Shown: positions 16,310 to 28,760, counted from the first letter of the stretch. The stretch: DNA of 44,327 bases from an uncultured Lachnospiraceae bacterium (GCA_947630595.1 CANRIG010000022.1:1-44327); one strand, 5' to 3'. Numbers and translations: made by a program. Notes: generated by a model not told the origin, from the sequence alone.

Positions 16310-16537
16310 ATGGAAGAAAAAAAGATTGTGCTTCGGGATGATTTTATCAAGCTGGGGCAGGCGCTGAAAGCGGCCGGCATCGCGCAGAGCGGCGTCGAGG
16401 CGAAGTTTATGATTCAGGACGGAAAGGCTTCGGTGAACGGAGAAGTGTCCCTGCAGCGCGGGAAAAAGCTGTACGACGGGGACGAGGTTCTCTGCGGGGG
16501 CGTCCGTATCAGGATAGAAAAGCCGAAGCTGGTGTGA
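16310..16537 (+). CDS. yaaA: Small S4-domain RNA-binding protein (YaaA/RlbA type)
   Basis: 75 residues forming a single S4 RNA-binding domain: LGQALKAAGIAQSGVEAKFMI, shown here as LGQALKAAGIAQ plus GVEAKFMIQDGKASVNGE, and a final DGDEVLCGG strand. In B. subtilis the equivalent gene lies between dnaN and recF; its role in ribosome biology is not settled. The frame opens at an ATG at 16298, but GGAGGAG sits directly before the ATG at 16310, making this the better start. The stop lies 2 nt before the recF ATG. Confidence 0.9.
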   Translation: MEEKKIVLRDDFIKLGQALKAAGIAQSGVEAKFMIQDGKASVNGEVSLQRGKKLYDGDEVLCGGVRIRIEKPKLV

Positions 16538-16539
16538 TT

Positions 16540-19555
<3,016 letters not shown>

Positions 19556-19633
19556 GGATACTAAGATCACATATTGCGGAGCAGTTCGCAGGTATCCGCA
19601 AACAAGCACCTGTATTCAGGAGGAAAACAGACA

Positions 19634-22135
19634 TTGGAAGACAATATTTTTGATCAGATTCGAGAAGTAGACTTGAAAAAGACCATGGAAGAAAATTACA
19701 TTGACTACGCGATGAGCGTAATCGCCGCGCGTGCGCTCCCCGATGTGAGGGACGGCCTGAAGCCGGTGCAGCGGCGCGTGCTCTATTCCATGATCGAACT
19801 GAACAACGGTCCCGACAAGCCGCACCGCAAATGCGCGCGTATCGTCGGTGATACGATGGGTAAATATCATCCGCACGGCGACAGCTCCATCTACGGAGCG
19901 CTCGTCAACATGGCGCAGGAGTGGTCGACCAGATACCCGCTCGTGGACGGACACGGAAACTTCGGTTCCGTTGACGGCGACGGCGCCGCGGCCATGCGTT
20001 ACACGGAGGCCCGCCTCAGCCGGATTTCCATGGAGATGTTGGCCGATATCAATAAAGACACCGTGGATTTCGCGCCGAACTTTGACGAGACGGAGCGGGA
20101 GCCGGTTGTGCTGCCGTCCAGATATCCGAACCTGCTGGTCAACGGCACCTCCGGCATCGCGGTCGGCATGGCCACCAACATTCCGCCGCACAACCTGCGG
20201 GAGATCGTCGCCGCGGTCGTCAAAATCATTGACAACCGCGTAAACGAGCATCGCGATACCTCGATCGAGGAAGTCATGGAAATCGTCAAGGGCCCGGATT
20301 TTCCGACCGGCGCCCAGATTCTCGGCACGAGGGGAATCGAGGAAGCCTACCGCACGGGCAAGGGAAAAATTCGCGTGCGCGCGGTCACAAATATCGAAAG
20401 TATGCCGAACGGCAAGAGCCGCATCATCGTGACGGAGCTTCCGTTTATGGTGAACAAGGCCCGTCTCATTGAAAAGATGGCGGAGCTTGTGCGCGACAAG
20501 CGCATCGACGGCATCACAGCCATCACGGACGAGTCGAGCCGCGAGGGCATGCGCATCAACATCGAATTGCGCAGGGATGCCAACGCCAACGTCATCCTCA
20601 ACCAGCTTTTCAAGCACACGCAGCTGCAGGATACGTTCGGCGTGAATATGCTGGCGCTGGTGAAGAATCAGCCGAAGATTCTCAATCTTCTGCAGATGCT
20701 CACTTATTATATCCGGCACCAGGAGGATGTGGTTACCCGGAGGACGAAATACGAGCTCAACAAGGCGGAGGAGAGGGCCCACATTTTAAAAGGCCTGCTG
20801 ATCGCGCTGGACAACATCGACGAGGTAATCAGCATCATCCGCAATTCCCAGAATGCGCAGATCGCCAAGGAAGGGCTGATCGGGCGGTTCGGGCTGACCG
20901 ACGCCCAGGCGCAGGCAATCGTCGATATGCGTCTGCGCGCGCTGACCGGTCTGGAACGCGAGAAGCTGGAAAACGAATACCAGGAGCTGATGGAAAAGAT
21001 CAAGGAGTACAAGGCGATTCTTGCCGATGAAAATCTGCTTCTGGGCGTAATCCGGAAAGAGATCACCGCGATTTCCGAGAAATACGGCGACGACCGGAGA
21101 ACCACGATCGGATTCGATGCTTACGATATTTCGACGGAGGATCTGATCCCGGACGAGAACATCGTTATTACCATGACGAAGCTCGGCTACATCAAGCGTA
21201 TGACCCCGGACAATTTCAAGAGCCAGAACCGCGGCGGCAAAGGCATCAAGGGCATGCAGACGATTGAGGACGACTACATAGAAGAGCTGCTGATGACAAC
21301 GACGCATCACTACCTGATGTTTTTCACCAACAAGGGACGCGTCTACCGTCTGAAAGCGTATGAGATACCGGAAGCCAGCCGGACGGCCCGCGGCACGGCG
21401 ATCGTCAATCTGCTGCAGCTGATGCCGGACGAAAAGATTACCGCCCTGATTCCAATCCGGGAATATAAAGAAGGCCGTTTTCTGTTTATGGCGACCAGAA
21501 ACGGAATCGTCAAGAAAACGCCGATCACTGATTACGCTTCTGTGAGAAAAACTGGGCTGGCTGCCATCAGTCTCCGCGAAGAAGATGAATTGATCGAGGT
21601 CAAATTTACAAATAATAAAAAGGACATTTTCCTGGTTACAAAGTACGGACAGTGCATCCGTTTCCATGAGACGGACGTGCGCAGCACCGGCCGCGTTTCC
21701 ATGGGCGTGATCGGCATGACGCTGGCGCCCGGCGACGAGGTGGTCGGCATGCAGCTTGACACGCAGGGCGAGTACCTGCTGGTGGCGTCGGAAAACGGCA
21801 TGGGAAAGATTACCCCGATCACGGACTTTACCGCGCAGAACCGCGGCGGCAAAGGCGTGAAATGCTATAAGATCATGGAAAAAACGGGCAATGTGGTCGG
21901 CGTCAAGATGGTAAACCGCGACAACGAAGTGATGCTGATCAGCACCGAGGGAATTATTATTCAGTTTTCCTGCGAGGATATTTCCGTTCTCGGCCGTGTG
22001 ACCAGCGGCGTGAAATTGATGAACCTGAGCGGGGACACGAAGATCGCGAGCCTGGCCAAGGTGCGCGAATCGTCGGCAAAGACAGAAGAGGATACCCTGA
22101 AATCTCTGGAAGAAGAACTGAAGAAAGAAGAATAG
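19634..22135 (+). CDS. gyrA: DNA gyrase subunit A
   Basis: 833 residues from a TTG start at 19634, chosen because AGGAGG lies 10 nt upstream; the open frame begins earlier but has no ribosome site. It holds the breakage-reunion domain with the catalytic tyrosine in [11 protein letters not shown], the tower and coiled coil, and a C-terminal beta-pinwheel. GyrA-box-like QNRGGKG occurs twice (around 21225 and 21838). In the quinolone-resistance region the sequence is [10 protein letters not shown]: the serine equal to E. coli Ser83 is kept, while the residue equal to Asp87 is glycine (codon 19895-19897). Confidence 0.97.
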   Translation: MEDNIFDQIREVDLKKTMEENYIDYAMSVIAARALPDVRDGLKPVQRRVLYSMIELNNGPDKPHRKCARIVGDTMGKYHPHGDSSIYGALVNMAQEWSTRYPLVDGHGNFGSVDGDGAAAMRYTEARLSRISMEMLADINKDTVDFAPNFDETEREPVVLPSRYPNLLVNGTSGIAVGMATNIPPHNLREIVAAVVKIIDNRVNEHRDTSIEEVMEIVKGPDFPTGAQILGTRGIEEAYRTGKGKIRVRAVTNIESMPNGKSRIIVTELPFMVNKARLIEKMAELVRDKRIDGITAITDESSREGMRINIELRRDANANVILNQLFKHTQLQDTFGVNMLALVKNQPKILNLLQMLTYYIRHQEDVVTRRTKYELNKAEERAHILKGLLIALDNIDEVISIIRNSQNAQIAKEGLIGRFGLTDAQAQAIVDMRLRALTGLEREKLENEYQELMEKIKEYKAILADENLLLGVIRKEITAISEKYGDDRRTTIGFDAYDISTEDLIPDENIVITMTKLGYIKRMTPDNFKSQNRGGKGIKGMQTIEDDYIEELLMTTTHHYLMFFTNKGRVYRLKAYEIPEASRTARGTAIVNLLQLMPDEKITALIPIREYKEGRFLFMATRNGIVKKTPITDYASVRKTGLAAISLREEDELIEVKFTNNKKDIFLVTKYGQCIRFHETDVRSTGRVSMGVIGMTLAPGDEVVGMQLDTQGEYLLVASENGMGKITPITDFTAQNRGGKGVKCYKIMEKTGNVVGVKMVNRDNEVMLISTEGIIIQFSCEDISVLGRVTSGVKLMNLSGDTKIASLAKVRESSAKTEEDTLKSLEEELKKEE

Positions 22136-22145
22136 GTAAAATAGA

Positions 22146-23486
22146 ATGAGGGTACGAAGGTTAATCGCCGTGTGGGCGGCCAAAATCGTCAGTACCGCAT
22201 GCAGGCTTTCCGGCAGACAGGGCGTTACGTTTGCCGGAAAAGTTGCGCTCAGGATTGATCCCCGGATTCTGCGGGATCTCTCCGCCATGGTGCGGGAAAA
22301 GATTTTTGTCGTCTGCGGCACGAACGGAAAGACGACTACGAACAATCTGCTCTGTTCCGCCATCGAGTCGGAGGGAAAGAAGCTGGTGTGCAACCACACC
22401 GGCTCCAATATGCTTGCCGGCGTGGCGGCTGCGTTTGTGCTGGCGGCTAAAAACAACGGTTCCCTGGACGCGGATTACGCCTGCATCGAGATCGACGAGG
22501 CCTCGACGCTTCGCATCTTCCCTCATTTCAAGCCGGACTACATGGTGCTGACAAACCTGTTCCGCGACCAGCTCGACCGCTACGGCGAGATCGACATCAC
22601 CATGGATATGCTGGGCCGCGCCATGAAAATGGCGCCGGACATGACGGTCATCGTCAACGGGGACGACGCGCTTTCCGCTTATCTGGCGATGAAGAGCGGA
22701 AATTCATATGTGACATATGGCATCACCGAGCGCGTATTTGAGGAACAGGACGGAAAGGAAATTCGCGAGGGCCGTTTCTGCAAAAACTGCGGCGCGCGTC
22801 TGGATTATGAATTTTATCACTACAGCCAGCTCGGAAAATACCGCTGTCCGCAGTGCGGATTTGCGCGCCCGGCGATCGATTTTGAGGCGTCCTCCATCGA
22901 TATGTCGGAGGGCCTCGGCTTTACCGTGGAAAATCGGCATTTTTATGCAAATTACCGCGGATTTTATAATATTTATAATATTCTGGCCGCCTACAGCGCG
23001 GGCTGTACCGCCGGACTGGAGCTTCGCGCCTTCGACCGGGTGCTCGCGGAGTTCAATCCGCAGAACGGGCGCATGGAGCAGTTTACGGTCGGCGGCACGC
23101 ACATCGTCCTCAACCTGGCCAAAAACCCGGCCGGCTTCAACCAGAACATTTCGGCGGTGATGGAGGATAAAAAGGAAAAGGACATTATCATCGTCATCAA
23201 CGACAACGCGCAGGACGGCACGGACATTTCCTGGCTCTGGGACGTGGATTTCGACCGTTTTTCCGAAGACAATATTCACTCGATCACCGTCAGCGGCATC
23301 CGCTGCCAGGATATGCGGCTGCGCATGAAGTATGTGAACATTTCCTCCGAGCTGATCGCGGACGTAAAGAGCGCGATTGAGGCGCGGGTTCGCGACGGCT
23401 GCAAGAATCTTTATGTGCTGGTGAATTATACCGCGCTGTTTTCCACGAGGAATATCCTTGTGGAGATGAGCAGGGGGCGGGCGTGA
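22146..23486 (+). CDS. murT: Lipid II isoglutaminyl synthase, MurT subunit
   Basis: 446 residues. With GatD it amidates the D-glutamate of lipid II to D-isoglutamine using glutamine and ATP. The Mur-ligase P-loop CGTNGKTTT is at 57-65. A four-cysteine zinc ribbon (C212, C215, C234, C237), typical of MurT, is inserted in the central domain. The C-terminal domain contains NDNAQDGTDISWLWD, holding the aspartate of the proposed catalytic set. It starts 10 bp after gyrA, so it probably shares that transcript. Its partner gatD is displaced by a 381-bp repeat-rich spacer, whereas the pair is usually tightly linked. Confidence 0.94.
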   Translation: MRVRRLIAVWAAKIVSTACRLSGRQGVTFAGKVALRIDPRILRDLSAMVREKIFVVCGTNGKTTTNNLLCSAIESEGKKLVCNHTGSNMLAGVAAAFVLAAKNNGSLDADYACIEIDEASTLRIFPHFKPDYMVLTNLFRDQLDRYGEIDITMDMLGRAMKMAPDMTVIVNGDDALSAYLAMKSGNSYVTYGITERVFEEQDGKEIREGRFCKNCGARLDYEFYHYSQLGKYRCPQCGFARPAIDFEASSIDMSEGLGFTVENRHFYANYRGFYNIYNILAAYSAGCTAGLELRAFDRVLAEFNPQNGRMEQFTVGGTHIVLNLAKNPAGFNQNISAVMEDKKEKDIIIVINDNAQDGTDISWLWDVDFDRFSEDNIHSITVSGIRCQDMRLRMKYVNISSELIADVKSAIEARVRDGCKNLYVLVNYTALFSTRNILVEMSRGRA

Positions 23487-23503
23487 AGGTCTTTTTTTGA
23501 TAA

Positions 23504-23578
23504 GTGACTTTTTTATGAGTAACTTTTTTATGAGTATTCTTTTTGGTGGATGTTTTTTTTGAGGGAGTTTTTTGAAAA
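23504..23578. repeat. Degenerate 15-bp tandem repeat, first array in the murT-gatD gap
   Basis: Units of 15 bp: GTGACTTTTTTATGA (23504-23518), GTAACTTTTTTATGA (23519-23533), then three decayed T-rich units to 23578. The first two differ by one base. The remainder up to 23661 is T- and A-rich without a gene. Confidence 0.65.
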
Positions 23579-23661
23579 ATCTGAATTTTATTGCGGATAG
23601 GAAAATGGATTTTATTTTTGTAAAAAATGTCTTTAAAGAATGGTGTGGAACAATTTTCTAA

Positions 23662-23826
23662 TCTGCTCTGTTTTGTCGTACCTTGTTTTGTCGCACCTTG
23701 TTTTGTTGTGTCATGTTTTATTGTGACATGCTTTGTTGTGACATGCTTTGTTGTGTCATGTTTTATTGTGTCATGTTTTATTGTGACATGTTTTATTGTG
23801 ACATGCTTTGTTGCGTCATACTTTAT
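23662..23826. repeat. 15-bp minisatellite, second array in the murT-gatD gap (11 units)
   Basis: Eleven contiguous 15-bp units with consensus TGTG(T/A)CATG(T/C)TTT(A/G)T. The first three and the last are decayed, the central seven nearly identical. There are no spacers, so it is not a CRISPR. One frame is open and would read as pentapeptides CF(V/I)V(S/T), but its ATG at 23627 lacks a ribosome site and it runs into gatD out of frame, so I do not call a gene. Confidence 0.92.
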
Positions 23827-23867
23827 TATGATTATTAAAGTTATGTTTGAAAGGAATGTGAGTTTAG

Positions 23868-24590
23868 GTGAAACTTACGATCGGCCATCTATACCCGGAT
23901 TTGTTAAATCTCTACGGCGACCGGGGAAACATTCAATGCATGAAGATGCGCTGCCAGTGGCGCGGGATTGAAGCGGAAGTACGTGAATTTCAGATCACGG
24001 ACGCCATTGATTTCTCTGGTCTGGACATCGTGCTGCTCGGCGGAGGCTCCGACCGCGAACAGATGCTGGTGTGCGAGAAGCTCAAGACAATCCGCAGCAG
24101 CTTTCGGGATTATGTGGAAGATAACGGCGTAGTGATCGCGGTCTGCGGCGGTTATCAGCTGCTTGGCCATTACTACGACACGGACGACGGCCGGATCGAG
24201 GGTTTGTCGCTGGTGGACCTTTACACGGAGCAGGGCAGTCCGCGCCTGATTTCCAATATCATTATACAAAATGAGATGTTTGATTTTCCGATCGTCGGGT
24301 TTGAAAACCACGGCGGCAGAACGTTCATCGGAGAAAACCGGCCGCTGGGCAAGGTGCTGTTCGGCTATGGGAATAACGAAAAAGACGGGGCCGAGGGCGT
24401 GCTCTACAAAAATGTGGTCGGCACGTACCTGCACGGGCCGCTGCTCCCCAAAAATCCGCATGTCTGCGATTATCTGCTCAGCCATGCGCTGGAGCGGAAG
24501 TATGGAAACGGGGAATTGGAGAAGCTGGACGACGCGCAGGAACTGGAGGCGAACCGGTATATTGTGGACCGGTTTGCGGGGCGGCGGTGA
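23868..24590 (+). CDS. gatD: Lipid II isoglutaminyl synthase, glutaminase subunit GatD
   Basis: 240 residues. It is a class I glutamine amidotransferase that hydrolyses glutamine and hands ammonia to MurT. The start M-K-L-T-I-G-H-L-Y-P-D-L-L-N-L-Y-G-D-R-G is a hallmark, here from a GTG at 23868. The catalytic cysteine is C93 in VCGGYQLLG and the histidine is H189 in GTYLHGPLLPKNP. The ribosome site is poor (AAGGAA, about 13 nt away), which with the repeat-filled spacer suggests less tight coupling to murT than usual. No second half of the pair is missing; both proteins look intact. Confidence 0.94.
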   Translation: MKLTIGHLYPDLLNLYGDRGNIQCMKMRCQWRGIEAEVREFQITDAIDFSGLDIVLLGGGSDREQMLVCEKLKTIRSSFRDYVEDNGVVIAVCGGYQLLGHYYDTDDGRIEGLSLVDLYTEQGSPRLISNIIIQNEMFDFPIVGFENHGGRTFIGENRPLGKVLFGYGNNEKDGAEGVLYKNVVGTYLHGPLLPKNPHVCDYLLSHALERKYGNGELEKLDDAQELEANRYIVDRFAGRR

Positions 24591-24616
24591 GAATGCTGAG
24601 TTTAAATATTCGTTAT

Positions 24617-24640
24617 ATACTTTCAGGAGTGTGAAAGTAT
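24617..24640 (+). terminator. Hairpin after gatD, possible terminator
   Basis: Perfect 9-bp stem ATACTTTCA / TGAAAGTAT with a 6-nt loop, 26 nt beyond the gatD stop. The T tract after it is weak (TTGTAGTT), so termination efficiency is uncertain. Confidence 0.45.
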
Positions 24641-24733
24641 TTGTAGTTACCAGAGTAAGATTACGACTATTTTCATATTCAAAAATGTGTGATAATGCAA
24701 AAAAAGAGATTGTTTGAAAATACATTCTTGAAA

Positions 24734-24873
24734 TGCACCCTCGGGGTGTGGCAATCTATTGTCCACGAGATCCTCGTTACATCTGTCTGTCTGCGGCGGA
24801 CTGCATCTGCCTCAGACAGACATCTGTCTCGGATATGTGGACAATCAGATTACCACAAGCCCCTTCGGGTGCG
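24734..24873. mobile_element. Long imperfect inverted repeat between gatD and metK (MITE-like)
   Basis: The arms close with GCACCC (24735-24740) / GGGTGC (24867-24872). Further in, TGTGGCAATCTATTGTCCAC (24747-24766) pairs with 24837-24857. The tip is TCTGTCTG (24786-24793) with CAGACAGA (24813-24820), around a 19-nt loop. Its 24750-24764 segment resembles 43-57 at the left edge of the window. There is no transposase ORF. Confidence 0.5.
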
Positions 24874-24892
24874 ATCCAGACAGTCTTTAAAT

Positions 24893-24960
24893 TGGTTTCA
24901 AATATATACTGGTTTCGGATATATACTGATTTCAGGTATATATTTTTTTCAGATATATCG
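24893..24960. repeat. 17-bp tandem repeat downstream of metK
   Basis: Four contiguous 17-bp units modelled on TGGTTTCAAATATATAC: 24893-24909, 24910-24926, 24927-24943 and a decayed 24944-24960. Related words continue to about 24990. No clear metK terminator is present. Confidence 0.75.
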
Positions 24961-25000
24961 CGTATATTGATTCAGGCATATTGACTTCAAGTGTTTTTTA

Positions 25001-26191
25001 TTATTGCAGATATTTTCTTAATATATCCGCTTTATCTGTCTTTTCCCACGGTAAATCAAGATCATTTCTTCCGAAATGTCCGTAAGCCGCCGTCTGTTTG
25101 TAAATTGGCCGGCGCAGGTCGAGCATTTTGATGATTCCGGCCGGGCGCAGGTCAAAGTTTTCTCTTACGATTTCGGTCAGTTTTTCGTCGGAAAGTTTTC
25201 CGGTGCCGAAGGTATCTACCATGATTGAGGTAGGACGCGCGACGCCGATGGCGTAAGAAAGCTGGATTTCGCATTTTTCTGCAAGTCCGGCTGCTATGAT
25301 GTTTTTTGCCACATAGCGCGCCGCATAAGCCCCGGAACGGTCGACCTTGGTGCAGTCTTTGCCGGAAAAAGCGCCGCCGCCGTGCCGTGCGTAGCCGCCG
25401 TAGGTGTCAACGATGATTTTGCGTCCGGTCAGGCCGCTGTCGCCGTGCGGGCCGCCGATAACAAAACGCCCGGTCGGATTGATGAAAAATTTTGTATGAT
25501 CGTCCACCATATCTTTTGGCAGCACTTCGTCGAACACGTATTTTTTGATGTCCGCGTGAATCTGTTCCTGTGTCGCCTCCGGGTCATGCTGTGTTGAGAG
25601 CACGACGGCGTCAAGACGGGATGGTTTGCCGTTTTCGTCATATTCCACGGTGACCTGTGTCTTTCCGTCCGGGCGCAGGTAAGTGAGCGTGCCGTCTTTT
25701 CTTACTTTGGTCAACTGACGTGCCAGTTTGTGCGCCAGAGAAATCGGGTAAGGCATATATTCCTCGGTTTCGTTGGTCGCGTAGCCGAACATCATGCCCT
25801 GATCGCCTGCGCCGATGGCCTCGATCTGGTCGTCGGTCATCAGGTTTTCTTTCGCTTCCAGCGCTTTGTCCACGCCGAGCGCAATGTCCGCAGACTGCTC
25901 GTCGATTGCCGTAATCACGCCGCAGGTATCCGCGTCGAAACCGTATTTTCCCCTGATGTAGCCGATTTCGCGCACCGTGTTGCGCACGATTTTCTGAATG
26001 TCCACGTAGGCTTTCGTCGTGATTTCACCCATCACCAGTACCATGCCGGTCGTGGTCGCCGTCTCGCAGGCCACGCGGCTCATCGGGTCCTGTTCCAGCA
26101 AAGCGTCGAGGATGGCGTCCGAAATCTGGTCGCACATTTTGTCCGGGTGTCCCTCGGTGACGGATTCGGAAGTAAATAACAGTTTGTCCAT
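25001..26191 (-). CDS. metK: S-adenosylmethionine synthetase MetK
   Basis: 396 residues, normal length. It makes SAM from methionine and ATP. The N-terminus [21 protein letters not shown] holds the ATP site (shown here in part: [14 protein letters not shown]). The [12 protein letters not shown] motif, [17 protein letters not shown]-loop-like motif and the terminal W-E-K-T-D-K region are all present. The open frame starts at 26230, but AGGAG 5 nt before the ATG at 26189-26191 marks the start. It is the only leftward gene right of the origin and forms its own unit under a SAM-I riboswitch, so high SAM would shut it off. Confidence 0.97.
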   Translation of the reverse strand: MDKLLFTSESVTEGHPDKMCDQISDAILDALLEQDPMSRVACETATTTGMVLVMGEITTKAYVDIQKIVRNTVREIGYIRGKYGFDADTCGVITAIDEQSADIALGVDKALEAKENLMTDDQIEAIGAGDQGMMFGYATNETEEYMPYPISLAHKLARQLTKVRKDGTLTYLRPDGKTQVTVEYDENGKPSRLDAVVLSTQHDPEATQEQIHADIKKYVFDEVLPKDMVDDHTKFFINPTGRFVIGGPHGDSGLTGRKIIVDTYGGYARHGGGAFSGKDCTKVDRSGAYAARYVAKNIIAAGLAEKCEIQLSYAIGVARPTSIMVDTFGTGKLSDEKLTEIVRENFDLRPAGIIKMLDLRRPIYKQTAAYGHFGRNDLDLPWEKTDKADILRKYLQ

Positions 26192-26232
26192 AGTATCTCC
26201 TCTCCTGATGGTTTGCTTTTCTGCTTTCATGG

Positions 26233-26260
26233 TAAAAAAAATCCGCTCGAAAGCGGATTT
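26233..26260 (-). terminator. Rho-independent terminator of the metK SAM riboswitch
   Basis: Nine-base stem AAATCCGCT / AGCGGATTT (26239-26247 with 26252-26260) and a run of T on the minus strand (26233-26240). It is the expression platform: SAM-bound aptamer lets this hairpin form and stops transcription before metK. Confidence 0.9.
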
Positions 26261-26280
26261 AATCAGACAGCCATCAAATC

Positions 26281-26382
26281 CCCTTATTGTTCGAGTCTTA
26301 CTCGCTCAGGTTGGCACCTTCCGTTTCCGGGGTTGCCGTGGCTTCACAGATCCTTTGTACCTCCACCACTCTGAATAAGAGA
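26281..26382 (-). ncRNA. SAM-I riboswitch (S-box) aptamer upstream of metK
   Basis: On the minus strand the leader has the S-box core in order: CTTATTCAGAG, GGTGGAGG, GTGAAGCCACGGCAACC, GAAGGTGCCAA, GAGCGAG-like stem and closing AATAAGG. CTTATT and AATAAG form P1. The kink-turn and the GGCAACC/GGUGCCAA pseudoknot elements are as in known S-boxes. The terminator at 26233-26260 follows at once. Confidence 0.95.
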
Positions 26383-26411
26383 AAAGCATTTTGTTTAGTT
26401 GTACAGATCAT

Positions 26412-26440
26412 AAGCTACTGCATTTTGCACTGTTTGTCAA
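26412..26440 (-). promoter_or_regulatory. Candidate metK promoter
   Basis: On the minus strand a perfect TTGACA, a 17-bp spacer and TAGCTT (a weak -10). Transcription would start about 25 nt before the riboswitch. Confidence 0.5.
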
Positions 26441-26509
26441 GTGCCTGTATGAATTTAGAAAAAATTTAGATTCAAAGCGCAATGTTTAGATGAATTGTGA
26501 TATTTTCTG

Positions 26510-26518
26510 TGCTATACT
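26510..26518 (+). promoter_or_regulatory. Candidate extended -10 promoter of the two-component operon
   Basis: TGC followed by TATACT forms an extended -10; no good -35 is seen. The start point would fall near 26525, giving a leader of only about 10 nt before the kinase ATG. Confidence 0.4.
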
Positions 26519-26534
26519 GACAGCAGGTGGTTTT

Positions 26535-28019
26535 ATGAAGCTGAAAACAAGGCTGATCATAGCCTTTCTGATCATTATTTTAGTGCCTGTCCTTCTGTTC
26601 GGGATAGTTTTTTTTGGCTTTACTCATTATCAGATTAGTGCGATCGAGCGCAATTACGGGGTGCCGATTTCCTACGAAAATATGTCGGATTCCATGCAGG
26701 TGATCGGCAAGACGACGCAGGATATTTTTGAAGAACTGAAAGATCAGGCGGAAGCGGAGCCGCAGCGGTTTCTGGACAAAAAATACCTGCAGGATATCAA
26801 CGAACGGCTCGGACAAAAGCATTCGTTCCTGCTTGTGCGCAAAGACGGGGAGCTGTATTACAATGGGAGCGGACAGGATGTGGCGGCGCTGTTTAATGAG
26901 CTGCCGGTGTTCCGGCGCTTTATGAGCGCGGTGGACGGCGGTTCCTATATTGGCAGGGGCGTGCAGGCTTTTGTGAAGCAGCTGGACCTCGATCTTGAAA
27001 ACGCGGATGTAAGCGTGTTCCTCGTTTCCTCGGTCAGAGAAATTATTTCGCAGACGCGAAGGCTTCTTCGCGATCTGATTCTTTCCGTGGTTGTGATCCT
27101 GGTCTTTACGGCTTTTTTGATGATTGTCTGGATTTATACCGGGATTCACACGCCGCTGCAGAAGCTGAGCGAGGCCACACACCGTGTCAAGGAGGAGGAT
27201 TTCGACTTTGAGCTGGAGGCAAAGGGCCACGATGAGATCAGCGAGCTGTTTCGCGATTTTGACGACATGCGGCAGCGGCTGAAAGATCTGGATGAGGAGA
27301 AAAAGGCGTTTGACCGCCAGAGCAAGGAGCTGATCAGCAATATTTCGCATGACCTGAAGACGCCGATCACGGCCGTCAAGGGTTATGTCGAAGGCATCAT
27401 GGACGGGGTGGCGGACACGCCGGAGAAGATGGACCGCTACATCCGCACGATTTACATCAAGGCCAACGACATGGACCGCCTGATCAATGAGCTGACGTTT
27501 TATTCCAAGATCGACACCAACCGCATTCCTTACAATTTCAACAAGCTGGATGTGGCGGAATATTTCGACGATTGCGCCGAGGAAGTCGGCCTGGAAATGC
27601 GGGAGCGGAATATCGTATTTTCATACATCAATACCGTGGAAATCGGCACGCTGATCATCGCCGACGCCGAGCAGCTGAAGCGCGTGATCAACAATATCAT
27701 CGGCAATTCCGTGAAATACATGGACAAGGCGAAACAATATGTGCAGCTTCGGGTAATGGATATCGGCGATTTTATTCAGGTGGAGATCGAGGACAATGGC
27801 AAAGGCATCCCGAACAAGGACATCGCCGCCATTTTTGACCGCTTTTACCGGACGGATCAGTCCAGAAATTCCGCGCAGGGCGGCAGCGGCATCGGGCTTT
27901 CTATTGTGAAAAAGATTATTGAAGATCACGGCGGCCGGATTTGGGCGACCAGCAAGGTCGGCGAGGGAACGGTTATGCATTTTGAAATCAGAAAATATCA
28001 GGAGGCTGTCTATGAGTAA
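26535..28019 (+). CDS. Membrane sensor histidine kinase
   Basis: 494 residues. The first TM is at about 5-29, an extracytoplasmic sensor of about 150 residues follows (31-180), and the second TM is at 181-203. A HAMP-like linker follows. HisKA has NISHDLKTPITAVKGY with His272. HATPase_c has an N box NNIIGNSVKY (386-395), G1 EDNGKGIP, F box FDRFYR and G2 GGSGIGLSIVKK. The sensor domain shows no family I recognise, so the signal is unknown. The open frame starts at 26490, but AGGTGG 4 nt before the ATG at 26535 and the membrane anchor directly after it fix the start. It overlaps the regulator gene by 8 bp. Confidence 0.92.
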   Translation: MKLKTRLIIAFLIIILVPVLLFGIVFFGFTHYQISAIERNYGVPISYENMSDSMQVIGKTTQDIFEELKDQAEAEPQRFLDKKYLQDINERLGQKHSFLLVRKDGELYYNGSGQDVAALFNELPVFRRFMSAVDGGSYIGRGVQAFVKQLDLDLENADVSVFLVSSVREIISQTRRLLRDLILSVVVILVFTAFLMIVWIYTGIHTPLQKLSEATHRVKEEDFDFELEAKGHDEISELFRDFDDMRQRLKDLDEEKKAFDRQSKELISNISHDLKTPITAVKGYVEGIMDGVADTPEKMDRYIRTIYIKANDMDRLINELTFYSKIDTNRIPYNFNKLDVAEYFDDCAEEVGLEMRERNIVFSYINTVEIGTLIIADAEQLKRVINNIIGNSVKYMDKAKQYVQLRVMDIGDFIQVEIEDNGKGIPNKDIAAIFDRFYRTDQSRNSAQGGSGIGLSIVKKIIEDHGGRIWATSKVGEGTVMHFEIRKYQEAVYE

Positions 28020-28701
28020 AATTTTGATTGTTGAGGACGAAGTGGCAATCGCGGATCTGGAACGGGATTATCTGGAGCTTTCCGGTTTTGAGGTGGAGAT
28101 CGAAAATTCGGGGGAGCGGGGACTGGTTCGCTCGCTGGAGGAGGATTTTGACCTGGTGATTCTGGATTTGATGCTGCCGGAGGTGGACGGCTTCGAAATC
28201 TGCAGGCATATCCGGGAGCAGAAAAATATTCCAATTATCATGGTTTCCGCGAAAAAAGATGATATTGACAAAATTCGCGGCCTCGGCCTCGGCGCGGACG
28301 ATTATATGACGAAACCGTTCAGCCCCAGCGAACTGGTGGCGCGGGTGAAAGCGCATCTGGCCCGCTATGAGCGCTTGGTCAACAGTAACGTGCAGGAGAA
28401 TGACATTATCGAAATCCGCGGCATCAAGATCGACAAGACGGCGCGGCGCGTCTGGATTGATGGGGAGGAAAAAAATTTTACGACAAAAGAATTCGATCTG
28501 CTGACATTTCTGGCGCAGAATCCGAACCATGTATTTACCAAGGAGGAGCTGTTTAAAGAAATCTGGGATATGGAATCGGTCGGCGACATCGCAACGGTGA
28601 CGGTTCACATCAAGAAAATCCGTGAAAAGATCGAGAAGCAATCCTCCAAGCCGCAGTACATCGAGACGATCTGGGGCGTGGGGTATCGCTTTAAGCTCTG
28701 A
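28012..28701 (+). CDS. OmpR/PhoB-family DNA-binding response regulator
   Basis: 229 residues. The receiver domain carries the acidic pair (VEDE), the phospho-acceptor Asp52 in LVILDLMLPEVDG, and Lys101 in YMTKPFSPSELVARV. The C-terminal winged helix (about 135-229) has KNFTTKEFDLLTFLAQN, VTVHIKKIREKIE and a final IWGVGYRFKL. The ATG at 28012 lies inside the kinase gene and has a strong CAGGAGG, so the two are translationally coupled. Targets cannot be read from this window. Confidence 0.95.
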   Translation: MSKILIVEDEVAIADLERDYLELSGFEVEIENSGERGLVRSLEEDFDLVILDLMLPEVDGFEICRHIREQKNIPIIMVSAKKDDIDKIRGLGLGADDYMTKPFSPSELVARVKAHLARYERLVNSNVQENDIIEIRGIKIDKTARRVWIDGEEKNFTTKEFDLLTFLAQNPNHVFTKEELFKEIWDMESVGDIATVTVHIKKIREKIEKQSSKPQYIETIWGVGYRFKL

Positions 28702-28760
28702 ATAAAGAGCAGGGAGGTGCTTTGCACTATAATAGAACTCGTTGTCTATTGTATACGCAA

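Noticed and set aside
23662-23826. Possible CRISPR array
   Set aside because: The 15-bp units are directly adjacent with no spacers and no cas genes are present.
23627-23971. Open frame of 114 codons reading CF(V/I)V(S/T) pentapeptides
   Set aside because: It is simply one open frame of the 15-bp minisatellite. Its ATG has no ribosome site and it continues out of frame into gatD.
24733-24984. Plus-strand 83-codon frame over the hairpin and 17-bp repeats
   Set aside because: It only spans the inverted repeat and minisatellite and has no initiation signal.
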